NCBI GenBank assembly: GCA_041393415.1
Contig: JAWKKE010000009.1
Span: 1 to 64,000, forward strand
Direction: 5' to 3'
Origin: Thermoleophilia bacterium
GTDB taxonomy: Bacteria; Actinomycetota; Thermoleophilia; UBA2241
Length of the DNA: 64,000 bases
The notes under the pieces are model-generated. The model did no database searches and was not told the DNA's origin. It was given only the letters and a program-made list of their open reading frames with translations. Both the position numbers and the translations under genes were made by a program. Positions 52,691 to 60,136 of this stretch are shown here, one piece after another; within the stretch, counting starts at the first letter, position 1; the number at the start of each line of letters is the position of its first letter.

Positions 52691-53557
52691 GTGCGCGTCG
52701 CACACAGCGGAAAGGGTGGCACCGGGAAGACGCTTCGGCGACGACCGCCGCTGACACTGCCGCGTGCAGGGACTGGCAGTCCAACTGCTCGACGCTGACG
52801 TCGAGGAGCCGAAACCGCCATCTCTCCTGCGCCCCAGGCCGACCGCACCGAGACGGTGCACGTCCCGATCCCTCATGGTCGACGAATCGCGCCGCAGCGG
52901 CTGCGGCGCTTGGTGCCGGCGTTTGCGCCTTTCGCGCACTTGCGGTCGTAGGGATCATCCGTGCTCGTGTTCCCCGAGATCTGTCACTCGTGTGGCGCCT
53001 GCGTGCGGTACTGCCCCGAACAGGCGCTGCATGAGGAGATGCCCCAATGGAGCCGTGTGGAGCATGCGAGCGCCAACGCCTGTGGCCGGCCGGTCTTCTC
53101 CAGTTGGTGACGGGCACGCTCGCGATCGGCGAGGCGAAAGCGGTACCTGTCACCAAGGCCGTCGTGGCGACCGCCAGCGAAGACGCCGACGTGGTGACGC
53201 TCTCCTGGCACCTCGTGTCCGGCGATCGCAGCCGTGGCCGACGCCGACTTCGTCGTGCTCGTGACCGAGCCGACGCCGTTTGGGCCCACGATCTCGAACT
53301 GGCTGTAGAGATGGTCCGCGCGCCTGGGCTGTCGCGAAGCCGCTGTCAATCGCGTCGTGGCGGGCGACCACAGGGTGCGGCAGCACTGTGCAGCCGAACG
53401 CCTCGAGATCGTCGCGGAGCTGTCGGACGACCGCCGCATCGAAGCCCATGCCCGCGGCCAACTCATGGTCGACGCCGTCCCCGCCCTGGAGCGGGAGCTG
53501 GCCACAGTTTGGGAGCGGATCGCGGCGGCGGCGGAACGCAAAGAGGTGCACGCATGA
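52691..53557 (+). pseudogene. Multiply frameshifted MinD-type ATPase with ferredoxin domain
   Basis: GTG 52691 follows GAGAGGAGGTAGCGCA. Pieces appear in order in changing frames: RVAHSGKGGTGKT (Walker A), LAVQLLDADVEEP, VDES..SGCGA, VCAFRALAVVG, VLVFPEICHSCGACVRYCPEQ (ferredoxin cysteines), VTGTLAIGEAKAV, GTSCPAIAAVADADFVVLV, HDLELAVEMVRA and a C-terminal ERLEIVAELSDDRRIEAHARG. At least seven frame changes occur, yet total length equals an intact gene, and the stop overlaps the next ATG (ATGA). It is the usual first partner of the downstream intact ATPase. Confidence 0.85.
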
Positions 53558-54456
53558 GCGCCGTGCGCCAACTCGTCGTCATCAGCGGAAAGGGAGGCAC
53601 CGGGAAGACGAGCGTCGTGGGTGCGTTTGCGGCGCTGGCCGACGGAGCCGTCCTCGCCGACTGCGACGTCGACGCCGCCAACCTGCACCTCATCCTCGAG
53701 CCGCGATTGGGCGAGCCGCACGACTTCAGCGGCCGCAACCGCGCAATCATCGACCAGACTGCCTGCCGCGCCTGCGGTCGCTGTGCCGACATGTGCCGCT
53801 TCGACGCCGTCTCGGTGCGTGACGGGCAGTACGTCATCAACCCGCTGGCCTGCGAGGGCTGCGAATTCTGCCGCAGAGAGTGCCCCTGGAACGCCATACA
53901 CATGGAGCCCGTGGTCAACGGCACCTGGATGGTCTCGGAGACGAGCTTCGGACCGCTGGTGCACGCGCGACTCGGGATCGCGGAGGACAACTCCGGCAAG
54001 CTGGTGACACTGGTACGCCAGCAGGCGCAGGAGGTAGCCGAGCAGCGCGACCTCCCGCTTGTGATCGTCGACGGCGCGCCCGGCATCGGCTGTCCGGTGA
54101 TCGCGTCGCTCACCGGCGCCGACGTGGTACTCGCCGTCACCGAGCCCACCGTCTCCGGCCGTCACGACTTGGCACGCGTGCTCGAGGTCGTGCGGCGCTT
54201 CAAGCTGCCCTTCGGCGTCTGCGTCAACAAGGCAGACCTCAACCCGGAGATCAGCGAGCACATCGTCGCCGAGGCGGTGGAGCGCGGCGCACTGTTCGTG
54301 GCGCACGTCGGCTACGACGCTGCCGTTACACGGGCGCAGGTGGCCGGGCTCGACTTGGTGACCTACGGCGGCACCGCCGTGCAGGAGATCCGCATGCTCT
54401 GGGACTCGGTCGCCGCCGCACTGAACACCTCGCGGCGAAAGGCGGTCGACACGTGA
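53554..54456 (+). CDS. MinD-type P-loop ATPase with inserted ferredoxin domain
   Basis: 300 residues starting at ATG 53554 (AGAGGTG upstream). Deviant Walker A VVISGKGGTGKTS at 8-20. An inserted 2[4Fe-4S] domain around 70-115 has CRACGRCADMC and CEGCEFCRRECPW. DGAPGIGCPVIASLTGADVVL (about 172-192) is the MinD switch. This family (orp3/orp4 and similar) occurs beside NifX-like proteins in anaerobes and is thought to load or deliver metal clusters. Its start overlaps the broken sibling gene, implying the pair was once a translationally coupled dimer. Confidence 0.93.
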   Translation: MSAVRQLVVISGKGGTGKTSVVGAFAALADGAVLADCDVDAANLHLILEPRLGEPHDFSGRNRAIIDQTACRACGRCADMCRFDAVSVRDGQYVINPLACEGCEFCRRECPWNAIHMEPVVNGTWMVSETSFGPLVHARLGIAEDNSGKLVTLVRQQAQEVAEQRDLPLVIVDGAPGIGCPVIASLTGADVVLAVTEPTVSGRHDLARVLEVVRRFKLPFGVCVNKADLNPEISEHIVAEAVERGALFVAHVGYDAAVTRAQVAGLDLVTYGGTAVQEIRMLWDSVAAALNTSRRKAVDT

Positions 54457-54479
54457 CGCCGCAGAACACGCACGACGAG

Positions 54480-54503
54480 GCTTGCCTCGCAGCTTGCCTC
54501 GCA
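54480..54503 (+). repeat. Tandem 12-bp repeat GCTTGCCTCGCA x2
   Basis: Two exact copies in the 108-bp gap between the ATPase and NifX-like genes. An open frame from GTG 54453 across it would encode ~54 residues with cysteines (CLAACLAPCC), but it overlaps the next gene out of frame and resembles nothing known, so I do not call it a gene. Confidence 0.6.
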
Positions 54504-54564
54504 CCGTGCTGCACGAGGACACCGCGTTCTTGGCGGCGTCCGCAACAAGAGAGGAGCCATCATA

Positions 54565-54930
54565 GTGAAGATCATCATCAGCGCTCAGGGAAACGATATC
54601 GACTCCCTGACTGATCCCAGATTCGGACGCTGTCGCTACCTCATCGCCGTCGAGACGACCAGCGGCGAGTGGCACGCGCACGACAACCAAGACAACGCGG
54701 CCGCGAGCGGTGGCGCCGGAGTGGAAGCCAGCAATCGCGTCGTATCGCTGGGCGCGGCGGCTGTGATTACCGGGAATCTCGGTCCGAATGCGGCACGCGT
54801 ACTGGACGCGGCGCACATCGCCGTCTATCGCGCCGAGAACGGCGCCACGGTGCGCGAGGCTGTGGCCGCGTTTGCCGCCGACGGCCTGGAGAGAATCGAC
54901 GCGCCCACCGTCCAGGGACACTGGATGTGA
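54565..54930 (+). CDS. NifX/dinitrogenase iron-molybdenum cofactor biosynthesis family protein
   Basis: 121 residues starting at GTG 54565 with AGAGGAG nine bases upstream. The NifX/NafY-like fold: KIIISAQGNDIDSLTDPRFGRCRYL (near 2-26), SNRVVSLGAAAVITGNLGPNA and AADGLERIDAPTVQG. Such proteins carry metal clusters; ORP of Desulfovibrio is a member that binds a Mo-Cu cluster. Here the NPRFGR-like 'DPRFGRCRY' motif is preserved. The stop overlaps the next start (TGATG). Confidence 0.93.
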   Translation: MKIIISAQGNDIDSLTDPRFGRCRYLIAVETTSGEWHAHDNQDNAAASGGAGVEASNRVVSLGAAAVITGNLGPNAARVLDAAHIAVYRAENGATVREAVAAFAADGLERIDAPTVQGHWM

Positions 54931-55361
54931 TGGCCATGATCGCGAACAGACAAGGCGGCGGCCGCGGTCAGTACCAGCGCCAGAGACGCAGAGACGGCTC
55001 GGGACCCAACTGCGGCGGCCGCGGCGCGCGGCGTTGCGGCGGAAGCCGGCAGGAACAGGCCGGAGCTCCGCGCGCGGCCACGAGTACCCTCATTGCCGCA
55101 GGTACCTACCTCATCCACGACGTGCGCGACGCCGACGGTCTGGTGCGGCCGCTGCTGCGCCGGGCCGCACTCTCCCTCGTCACCTGCCCCTACTACTCGG
55201 CGCGGCGCCTCGCCGGCGCGTACTTGCGACTCGATCCACCGCCGCCGGCGCCGCTGCCGCCGGCGACAGTAGAGTCACACCGGCTGTCGGCAGCTCACGA
55301 TGCCCCCGCGCTGCCGACGCGCGTCGCGGGCGCCGAGCCCAACGACGCGCTGCTACAATGA
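54930..55361 (+). CDS. Hypothetical Gly/Arg-rich protein between NifX-like and DUF134 genes
   Basis: 143 residues, start ATG 54930 overlapping the NifX stop (TGATG). N-terminal part is Gly/Arg/Gln-rich (RQGGGRGQYQRQRRRDGSG) with a few cysteines (NCGGRGARRCGG), vaguely like the small GGRG-type proteins found in such clusters. The middle (STLIAAGTYLIHDVRDADGLV, RPLLRRAALSLVTCPYY) looks folded; the tail is Pro-rich. Third-position GC is high, supporting coding. Family not recognised. Confidence 0.55.
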   Translation: MAMIANRQGGGRGQYQRQRRRDGSGPNCGGRGARRCGGSRQEQAGAPRAATSTLIAAGTYLIHDVRDADGLVRPLLRRAALSLVTCPYYSARRLAGAYLRLDPPPPAPLPPATVESHRLSAAHDAPALPTRVAGAEPNDALLQ

Positions 55362-55377
55362 TGATTGAGCATATGCC
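55354..55377 (+). promoter_or_regulatory. Promoter/operator upstream of the DUF134 gene
   Basis: TACAAT (55354-55359) followed by TTGAGCATATGCCAA, with core GAGCATATGCC at 55,367-55,377. The motif sits at the expected start site, 20 bp before the DUF134 ATG, as expected for an autoregulator. Fourth copy of the shared motif. Confidence 0.65.
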
Positions 55378-55397
55378 AACAAGGAGATAATCCCCGC

Positions 55398-55904
55398 ATG
55401 CCTCGCCCACCCATCGCACGTACCGTCGGCGGAGTCCCCAGACACACGCTCTTCAAGCCCGCGGGCATCCCGGCCCGTGAGCTCGAACACTTGGCGCTGG
55501 CAGTCGACGAGCTGGAGGCGATCCGTCTCGTCGACTTCGAAGGCCTCAGCCATGAGCAGGCGGCCGTCGCCATGGGCGTCTCCCGCCAGACGATCGGCCG
55601 CGTCCTCGAGCACGGGCGCGCTCAGGTGGCCGAGGCACTCGTGACGGGCAAGGCAATCCTCATCGGCGGCGGTCAATATCGAGTCGAGGCGCGGGTGCTC
55701 TGTTGCGCCTCGTGCGGAGCCGCGTGGACAGAGGCGCCCGACGGGCCGCCGCCGGACGCCTGCCCAGATTGCGGCGCGCCGACGGTCAGCACCTGCTGGC
55801 ATGAGGGACGGCACGAAGGACGGCGCGGCAACACATGGCGCGGCGGACGCTGCCGGGGCCGCGCCACCACCTACGCAGACGCGAATAACCAGAGAACGGA
55901 GTGA
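55398..55904 (+). CDS. DUF134 family DNA-binding protein, likely island regulator
   Basis: 168 residues starting at ATG 55398 with AAGGAGATAA upstream. The DUF134 motif: RTVGGVPRHTLFKPAGIPARELEHLAL, ELEAIRLVDFEGLSHEQAAVAMGVSRQTIGRVLE (a helix-turn-helix) and a C-terminal pair of cysteine motifs CCASCGA and CPDCGAP, suggesting a zinc ribbon. Often found with NifX-like genes. As the only DNA-binding protein in the island, it is the best candidate reader of the GCATATGC sites, one of which overlaps its own promoter. Confidence 0.9.
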   Translation: MPRPPIARTVGGVPRHTLFKPAGIPARELEHLALAVDELEAIRLVDFEGLSHEQAAVAMGVSRQTIGRVLEHGRAQVAEALVTGKAILIGGGQYRVEARVLCCASCGAAWTEAPDGPPPDACPDCGAPTVSTCWHEGRHEGRRGNTWRGGRCRGRATTYADANNQRTE

Positions 55905-55912
55905 CTTCACAC

Positions 55913-56296
55913 ATGAGCGAAACGAACGCATCCAAGAAACGCGTGGCAGTCCCGTCGGAAGCGCCTGGCGGTCTCGACGCGAGAAGGTCGGGCCACTTCG
56001 GACGTTGCGACTGTTTCACGGTCGTCGAGGTCGAGAACGGCAACCTGGGAGCTGTGGAAGTGGTCGTCAATCCACCGCATCATGAGGGTGGGTGCATGCG
56101 TCCGGTGGTGCTCCTGGCCGAGAACACCGTCGACGCAATCGTCGTGGACGGAATCGGCGGTCGGCCTCTGCTAGGCTTCAATCAGGTCGGCATCGCCGTG
56201 CACGCAGGCACCGGCACAGACGTACAGACCGCGGTGAGAGCGTATGCGCAGGGATCGCTGCCCGAGGTCGGACTCGAGGGTGCGTGTCGCCACTAG
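55913..56296 (+). CDS. NifX/dinitrogenase cofactor biosynthesis family protein, second copy
   Basis: 127 residues. RRSGHFGRCDCFTVVEVENGN (the family's H/GRC region), HHEGGCMRPVVLLAEN with Cys and His suited to cluster binding, GRPLLGFNQVGIAVHAGTG and a C-terminal GACRH. Different from the first NifX-like copy, so the pair may work as donor and acceptor. ATG 55913 follows the DUF134 stop by eight bases; an upstream GTG at 55901 overlaps it. Confidence 0.92.
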   Translation: MSETNASKKRVAVPSEAPGGLDARRSGHFGRCDCFTVVEVENGNLGAVEVVVNPPHHEGGCMRPVVLLAENTVDAIVVDGIGGRPLLGFNQVGIAVHAGTGTDVQTAVRAYAQGSLPEVGLEGACRH

Positions 56297-56359
56297 GCAG
56301 ATCGGGCAAACCGGCAGCGACAGCGTGACCACGAAAACCGCAGCAGGCAAGGAGTCAAC

Positions 56360-57265
56360 ATGACATCCGTCGAGACGATCCAGAGGGAGCGCGGCATCAT
56401 CGGTCGCAATCGCGAGCTGCGGCGCGCGTTGGCTGTACTCAACTCCGGACGCCATCTCCTTCTCGAGGGGCCGGTCGGTGTCGGCAAGACTCGTGTCGCG
56501 CTCGCCGTCTGCGCCCACCTGCAACGCGGCGTCGAGCGCGTAGACGGCGACGACCGGTACTCGGAGAGCAAGCTCACGGGCTGGTTCGACCCGCCCGTGG
56601 TCCTCAAGCAGGGATACAGCGAGGAGTCGTTCTTCGCCGGCCCGCTGGTCAACGCCATGCGCCAAGGCAAGATCCTCTTCATCAACGAGCTCAACCGCAT
56701 GCCGGAGACAGTCCAGAACGTGCTCCTGCCGGCACTGGACGAGCACATCCTGCAAGTGCCGCACATCGGCGAAGTACGCGCCGCCCCCGGATTCCAGGTT
56801 GTTGCCACCCAGAACCCCGTAGAGTACATCGCCACCGGTCACCTCTCGGAGGCCCTGCGCGACCGCTTCGAGCACCTGCGCCTCGACTACCAGTCGGCCA
56901 CTGAAGAGGAAGCGATCGTGTGCGCCGAGACGGACTGCGACAACCTCGACCTCATCCGCACCGCCGTGCGCCTGGCGCGGGCAACGCGCCGCCATCCGCT
57001 CTTCCGCCGCGGCGCCTCGGTGCGCGCGCCCATGGCCACCGTGATGGTTGCCGAGGAGCTGCGCAAGGCCGACGGTCGCCCGGCCGGCCAGATCGATCGG
57101 GCGACTCTCTGGTGCGCCGCCGAGGCCGGCTTCACCACCCGCGTGCACATGCGCGACGAGAGCAACATGGACTTCGCGACCGCGTTCGGCGAGGTCTTCG
57201 AGCTCGTCGTCGACCGCGGGCTCGACCCCGACGAGGCACTTACCCCGCCTGCCCCAAAAGCCTGA
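56360..57265 (+). CDS. MoxR-type AAA+ ATPase
   Basis: 301 residues. AAA+ chaperone-like ATPase: Walker A GPVGVGKT at 37-44, Walker B ILFINELNRMPE near 110-121, sensor 1 ATQNPVEYIATGHLSEALRDRF near 152-173. MoxR ATPases pair with VWA proteins to insert metal cofactors or assemble complexes. ATG 56360 follows AAGGAG. The stop overlaps a CTG start of the adjacent VWA gene. Confidence 0.93.
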   Translation: MTSVETIQRERGIIGRNRELRRALAVLNSGRHLLLEGPVGVGKTRVALAVCAHLQRGVERVDGDDRYSESKLTGWFDPPVVLKQGYSEESFFAGPLVNAMRQGKILFINELNRMPETVQNVLLPALDEHILQVPHIGEVRAAPGFQVVATQNPVEYIATGHLSEALRDRFEHLRLDYQSATEEEAIVCAETDCDNLDLIRTAVRLARATRRHPLFRRGASVRAPMATVMVAEELRKADGRPAGQIDRATLWCAAEAGFTTRVHMRDESNMDFATAFGEVFELVVDRGLDPDEALTPPAPKA

Positions 57266-58143
57266 GCGCCCTGCGGGCGCTCGAGGAGACCTATCGCGAT
57301 CTGGCGGCGCTGCCGCTCGAGCCAGATCTGCTGCACGAAGAGATGGACGACGACGAGTTCCTCGCCTTCATCGCCCGGCACACCGAGGGCAGCGAGGGCG
57401 TCGTCGACGCAGCGCCGCACTTCTACGCCGTGCGGCCGCGCGTAGAAGACGTGCTCGCGCAGGCGGCGAGCATCGTCGGCCCGTTGCGCGCGGCCACTAC
57501 CACCGTGCGCGAGATCATGCGCGAGCCGTACATCGGCGAGCTCGACATCGACGCGACGCTCGAGAACATGGTCGGCAAGGAGTTCCCGGAGCGAGACGAC
57601 TGGATCGTCCAGATCCGCGAGGAGCGTCGCCATCAGGTCGTCATGATGATGGATGCCTCGCTCTCCATGGCCGGCGAGAACCTCTCCGTAGCCGCGGTCG
57701 CGGTCGCCATCATGGCCTTCAAGATCAAACCTGAGGATCTCGCGGTGGTCGTCTTCGAGGACGAAGCGCGCGTCGTCACCCGCCTCGACGCAACCGACTC
57801 GCCGCAAGACGTGATCCGCAGCATGCTCGATCAGCCGGGGTTGGGCGTCACCGACATCGAAGCGGCGCTGCTCAAGGGGGCCAGAGAGATCACGCGGGCG
57901 CGAAACCCGCGCCGTAGCGGCCTACTGGTGACCGACGGCCGGCCCACAAAGGGGGCCGCCGATCCCTCCGACATCGCGTACCTCTTCCCTCACCTGCACG
58001 TCCTGCTCACCGAGGACAAATACATGGACGAGGAGCTCTGCCAGTCAATCGCCGCCGCCGGCAACGGTGAGGTGTTCCCGGTGCGTACGATTCAGGAACT
58101 GCCGCAGCGCATGCTCGACGTGGCCAACGGCGTGCTGCGATAG
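57262..58143 (+). CDS. VWA domain protein paired with MoxR
   Basis: 293 residues from CTG 57262, or 266 from the first ATG (57343). Coding bias extends upstream of that ATG, and no ATG, GTG or TTG fits, so a CTG start with a 4-bp overlap to the MoxR stop (CTGA) is likely; a -1 frameshift fusion to MoxR is the alternative. The VWA MIDAS DASLSM (DxSxS) lies near residue 130 with LLVTDGRPTKGAADPSDIAY further on. Together with MoxR this is a cofactor-insertion pair, placed right after the NifX-like genes. Confidence 0.85.
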   Translation: MSALRALEETYRDLAALPLEPDLLHEEMDDDEFLAFIARHTEGSEGVVDAAPHFYAVRPRVEDVLAQAASIVGPLRAATTTVREIMREPYIGELDIDATLENMVGKEFPERDDWIVQIREERRHQVVMMMDASLSMAGENLSVAAVAVAIMAFKIKPEDLAVVVFEDEARVVTRLDATDSPQDVIRSMLDQPGLGVTDIEAALLKGAREITRARNPRRSGLLVTDGRPTKGAADPSDIAYLFPHLHVLLTEDKYMDEELCQSIAAAGNGEVFPVRTIQELPQRMLDVANGVLR

Positions 58144-58155
58144 ATCAGGAGCAGA

Positions 58156-58194
58156 GGAGCGGGCGCCGGTTCAATGCGAGGCGGCGCCCGCTCC
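58156..58194. terminator. Hairpin between the VWA and enolase-superfamily genes
   Basis: GGAGCGGGCGCC (58156-58167) and GGCGCCCGCTCC (58183-58194) are perfect 12-bp arms. The right arm lies in the last codons of the enolase-superfamily gene, so it probably serves both convergent genes. Confidence 0.75.
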
Positions 58195-59265
58195 GCGTTT
58201 GAAGCTGAAGCCGAAGCCAGGTGCCTGCGTGAGCGGCTCCAGCGGGCTCCGCGGCACGCCTGCATGCGCCTCGCCGTGGTAGTCGATGGGCGCAACATCG
58301 TTAGGCCCATAGGGATACAGCAGGCTGGCGAGCGCCTGGATCTGCGCCCTTCCCACGCCGAGCTCGAACTGGCCACCGCCGTAGAGCACGATGCCTTCGG
58401 CGAGGGCGCGATCGACGCAGTCGAGGAGCGCCGAGAGCGAGCCGAAGCGTGACGGCTTGATGTTGAGAAAGCGCGGATGTTCGGGCAACGCCTCCACATC
58501 CGCCCAGGAGTGGATGGGCGCGTCGAAACTGAAGCGCGCCTCTTCCCCGTCAAGCGCCGCGCGCGCCGGCCCCTCAAGGGCCGGATCCTCGAGAATGGCG
58601 TCGGGGAAGGCCGCCGCCACCGCCCGGTACTGCGCCGCATCCGGCGGATTGTCGACCGGCGAGCCGTGATAGAAGGCCTTGAAATCGAGCACCCGCACTC
58701 TGCCCGTCGCAGCCACGCGCGCGATGGTCCCTCCATCCCATTCGGGCGTGGGATCGAGCTTGAACTCGAGCTCCGGGTTCACCGCCAGCCAAGGCATGAC
58801 GTCGAGCCGCGTGGAGACGGCAAAGCGAACGGGATGGTAGTCGTGGTCAAGCGCCGCGCCAAACGACTTGCCCTGCTGCCGCAGGGCAAGGTCCAGCGCG
58901 GCGCTCTCGAACGCCCAGCGCCGGTAGTTGCGATACGTGTCCGACTCCGGTGGCCTGTCGGGGAACAGGTCCAGGCCGCCGATCAACTGTGAGAAGCCGT
59001 CGAGCGTCGTCTGGCCGCGCAACGGCAGCGCCAGCGGATAGGGATCGTGATCCGCGGCCGCGTAGGTCACGTCTTCGCCGCGGCCCTCGTGCCCGCTACC
59101 GCGCAGCACGACAACCGTCGTCACGCGGCGAAAACCGCTCGAGACGTCGCGCTCCAGCCGCTCGCAGCCGTAGTCCTCTACCGTCAGAGGCAAGCCCGCG
59201 ATGCGCGCGTATGGACCCTCGTCTACCCGCACTTGACCGATGTGAGTGTTGTCGCGCGCGTCCAC
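58171..59265 (-). CDS. Enolase-superfamily enzyme (mandelate racemase/muconate lactonizing type)
   Basis: 364 residues starting at GTG 59265. Features of the superfamily's C-terminal barrel: LDFKAFYHG (Lys), ILEDPAL (first metal acid), FDAPIHSWADVEAL (second), NIKPSRFGSL (Lys near the end of strand 6) and GGGQFELGVGRAQIQALASLLYPYGPNDVAP (C-terminal catalytic region). N-terminal capping domain: IGQVRVDEGPYARIAGLPLTVEDYG. Could be a dipeptide epimerase, a sugar-acid dehydratase or an o-succinylbenzoate synthase-like enzyme; no neighbour decides. The start is preceded by GAGAGGACGGAGGC. Confidence 0.8.
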   Translation of the reverse strand: MDARDNTHIGQVRVDEGPYARIAGLPLTVEDYGCERLERDVSSGFRRVTTVVVLRGSGHEGRGEDVTYAAADHDPYPLALPLRGQTTLDGFSQLIGGLDLFPDRPPESDTYRNYRRWAFESAALDLALRQQGKSFGAALDHDYHPVRFAVSTRLDVMPWLAVNPELEFKLDPTPEWDGGTIARVAATGRVRVLDFKAFYHGSPVDNPPDAAQYRAVAAAFPDAILEDPALEGPARAALDGEEARFSFDAPIHSWADVEALPEHPRFLNIKPSRFGSLSALLDCVDRALAEGIVLYGGGQFELGVGRAQIQALASLLYPYGPNDVAPIDYHGEAHAGVPRSPLEPLTQAPGFGFSFKRGAGAASH

Positions 59266-59326
59266 GCCTCCGTCCTCTCTGACCTCGCGTCGCCCTGCGC
59301 CTTCGCCCGTGCCCACGCCCCAAACC

Positions 59327-59695
59327 CTACTCAGGCACTCGTGACGAGTGATGTTCGATGATGCGCCAGCCGTCCGCGCTCTGGCGATAGACGTACGTGA
59401 AGCGCGCCGCGACCACCGATCCGTCGGCAAAGGCGAATGTGTAGCGCCCCGAGCTGACGGCCAAGTCACCGAAGACGCGCACGTTGGCCTCGTCGATCAC
59501 GCCGCGCGGACCCCCGGCGACGACCTGTTCGAAGTAGTCGCGGATCTCGGCGTGGTTGCGGCGCACCCGGCTGGAGACCGTCGGCAGAAGGATGGCGTCG
59601 CTTGCGTACAGCTCCGTGACCTTGCCGGCGTCGCCGGCCTGCAGCGCCGCGATCCAGGCTTCGAGCAACGCCAGAATCTCGCTCTCGGAGCCCAC
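59327..59695 (-). CDS. NTF2-like/DUF4440 (SnoaL-type) protein
   Basis: 122 residues. LEAWIAALQAGDAGKVTELYASDAILLPT (the family's hydrophobic pocket start), SRVRRNHAEIRDYFEQVV and YTFAFADGSVVAARFTYVYRQ near the end. Small single-domain NTF2-like proteins often bind small ligands or act as dimerisation modules. GTG 59695 has GGGAGGTGTGA upstream. Role unknown. Confidence 0.85.
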   Translation of the reverse strand: MGSESEILALLEAWIAALQAGDAGKVTELYASDAILLPTVSSRVRRNHAEIRDYFEQVVAGGPRGVIDEANVRVFGDLAVSSGRYTFAFADGSVVAARFTYVYRQSADGWRIIEHHSSRVPE

Positions 59696-59953
59696 TCACA
59701 CCTCCCTCGCCGCCGCCTCGCCGCCGCAACACTGACAGAAAGCCCATCGCCACGCCACTAGCGCCGGCAGATTGCGGAAACCTGCGACGCGAAAAGGCCG
59801 CGGACACCGGTCGCGCCGGTTCACGGAGGTCGTCGGCGTGGCATGTCGCTGCTTGGTCAAGACGGCAGAAGTGCTGGTGAGGCGGATGAATCGAGGCGAA
59901 CGATACTGAACCGGAGACCGCACGGCGGCAGCCCCCTCAAAACGGTCACCTAG
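59696..59953. other. Non-coding stretch
   Basis: About 260 bp downstream of the divergent promoter area with no gene-like frame on either strand. It may hold the promoter of the DUF4440 gene; nothing specific recognised. Confidence 0.4.
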
Positions 59954-60070
59954 TTCCCCTACCCCATCCAGCAGACGAACGTCTTCAACTTCCCCAAGTA
60001 CTCGACCAAGGCTACGGTCTTCGCCAAGGCACGGAGTCAACTAGTGGAGAGCATCGAGAAGGCGCAATAG
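59954..60070 (+). pseudogene. Gene remnant: 38-residue C-terminal fragment
   Basis: From 59,954 to the TAG at 60,068 the frame reads FPYPIQQTNVFNFPKYST (first 18 of 38 residues), a coherent C-terminal tail of an unidentified protein. It is immediately preceded by a stop codon (59,951-59,953) and has no start, so it is probably the leftover end of a deleted gene. Confidence 0.45.
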
Positions 60071-60136
60071 TGGACAGGGCAGCGCAGGCCAAGGAGAATG
60101 GTCGCAACGAAACTGGGTCGTCTCGGAGGTCGTGAA

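Noticed and set aside
53108..53110. TGA in the MinD pseudogene considered as a second selenocysteine codon
   Set aside because: No SECIS-like stem follows and the neighbouring sequence needs frame changes, so it is simply a stop in a decayed gene.
53047..53553. N-terminal extension joining the MinD pseudogene to the intact ATPase
   Set aside because: It mixes frames of the broken gene; ATG 53,554 has a good ribosome-binding site and the family's usual N-terminus.
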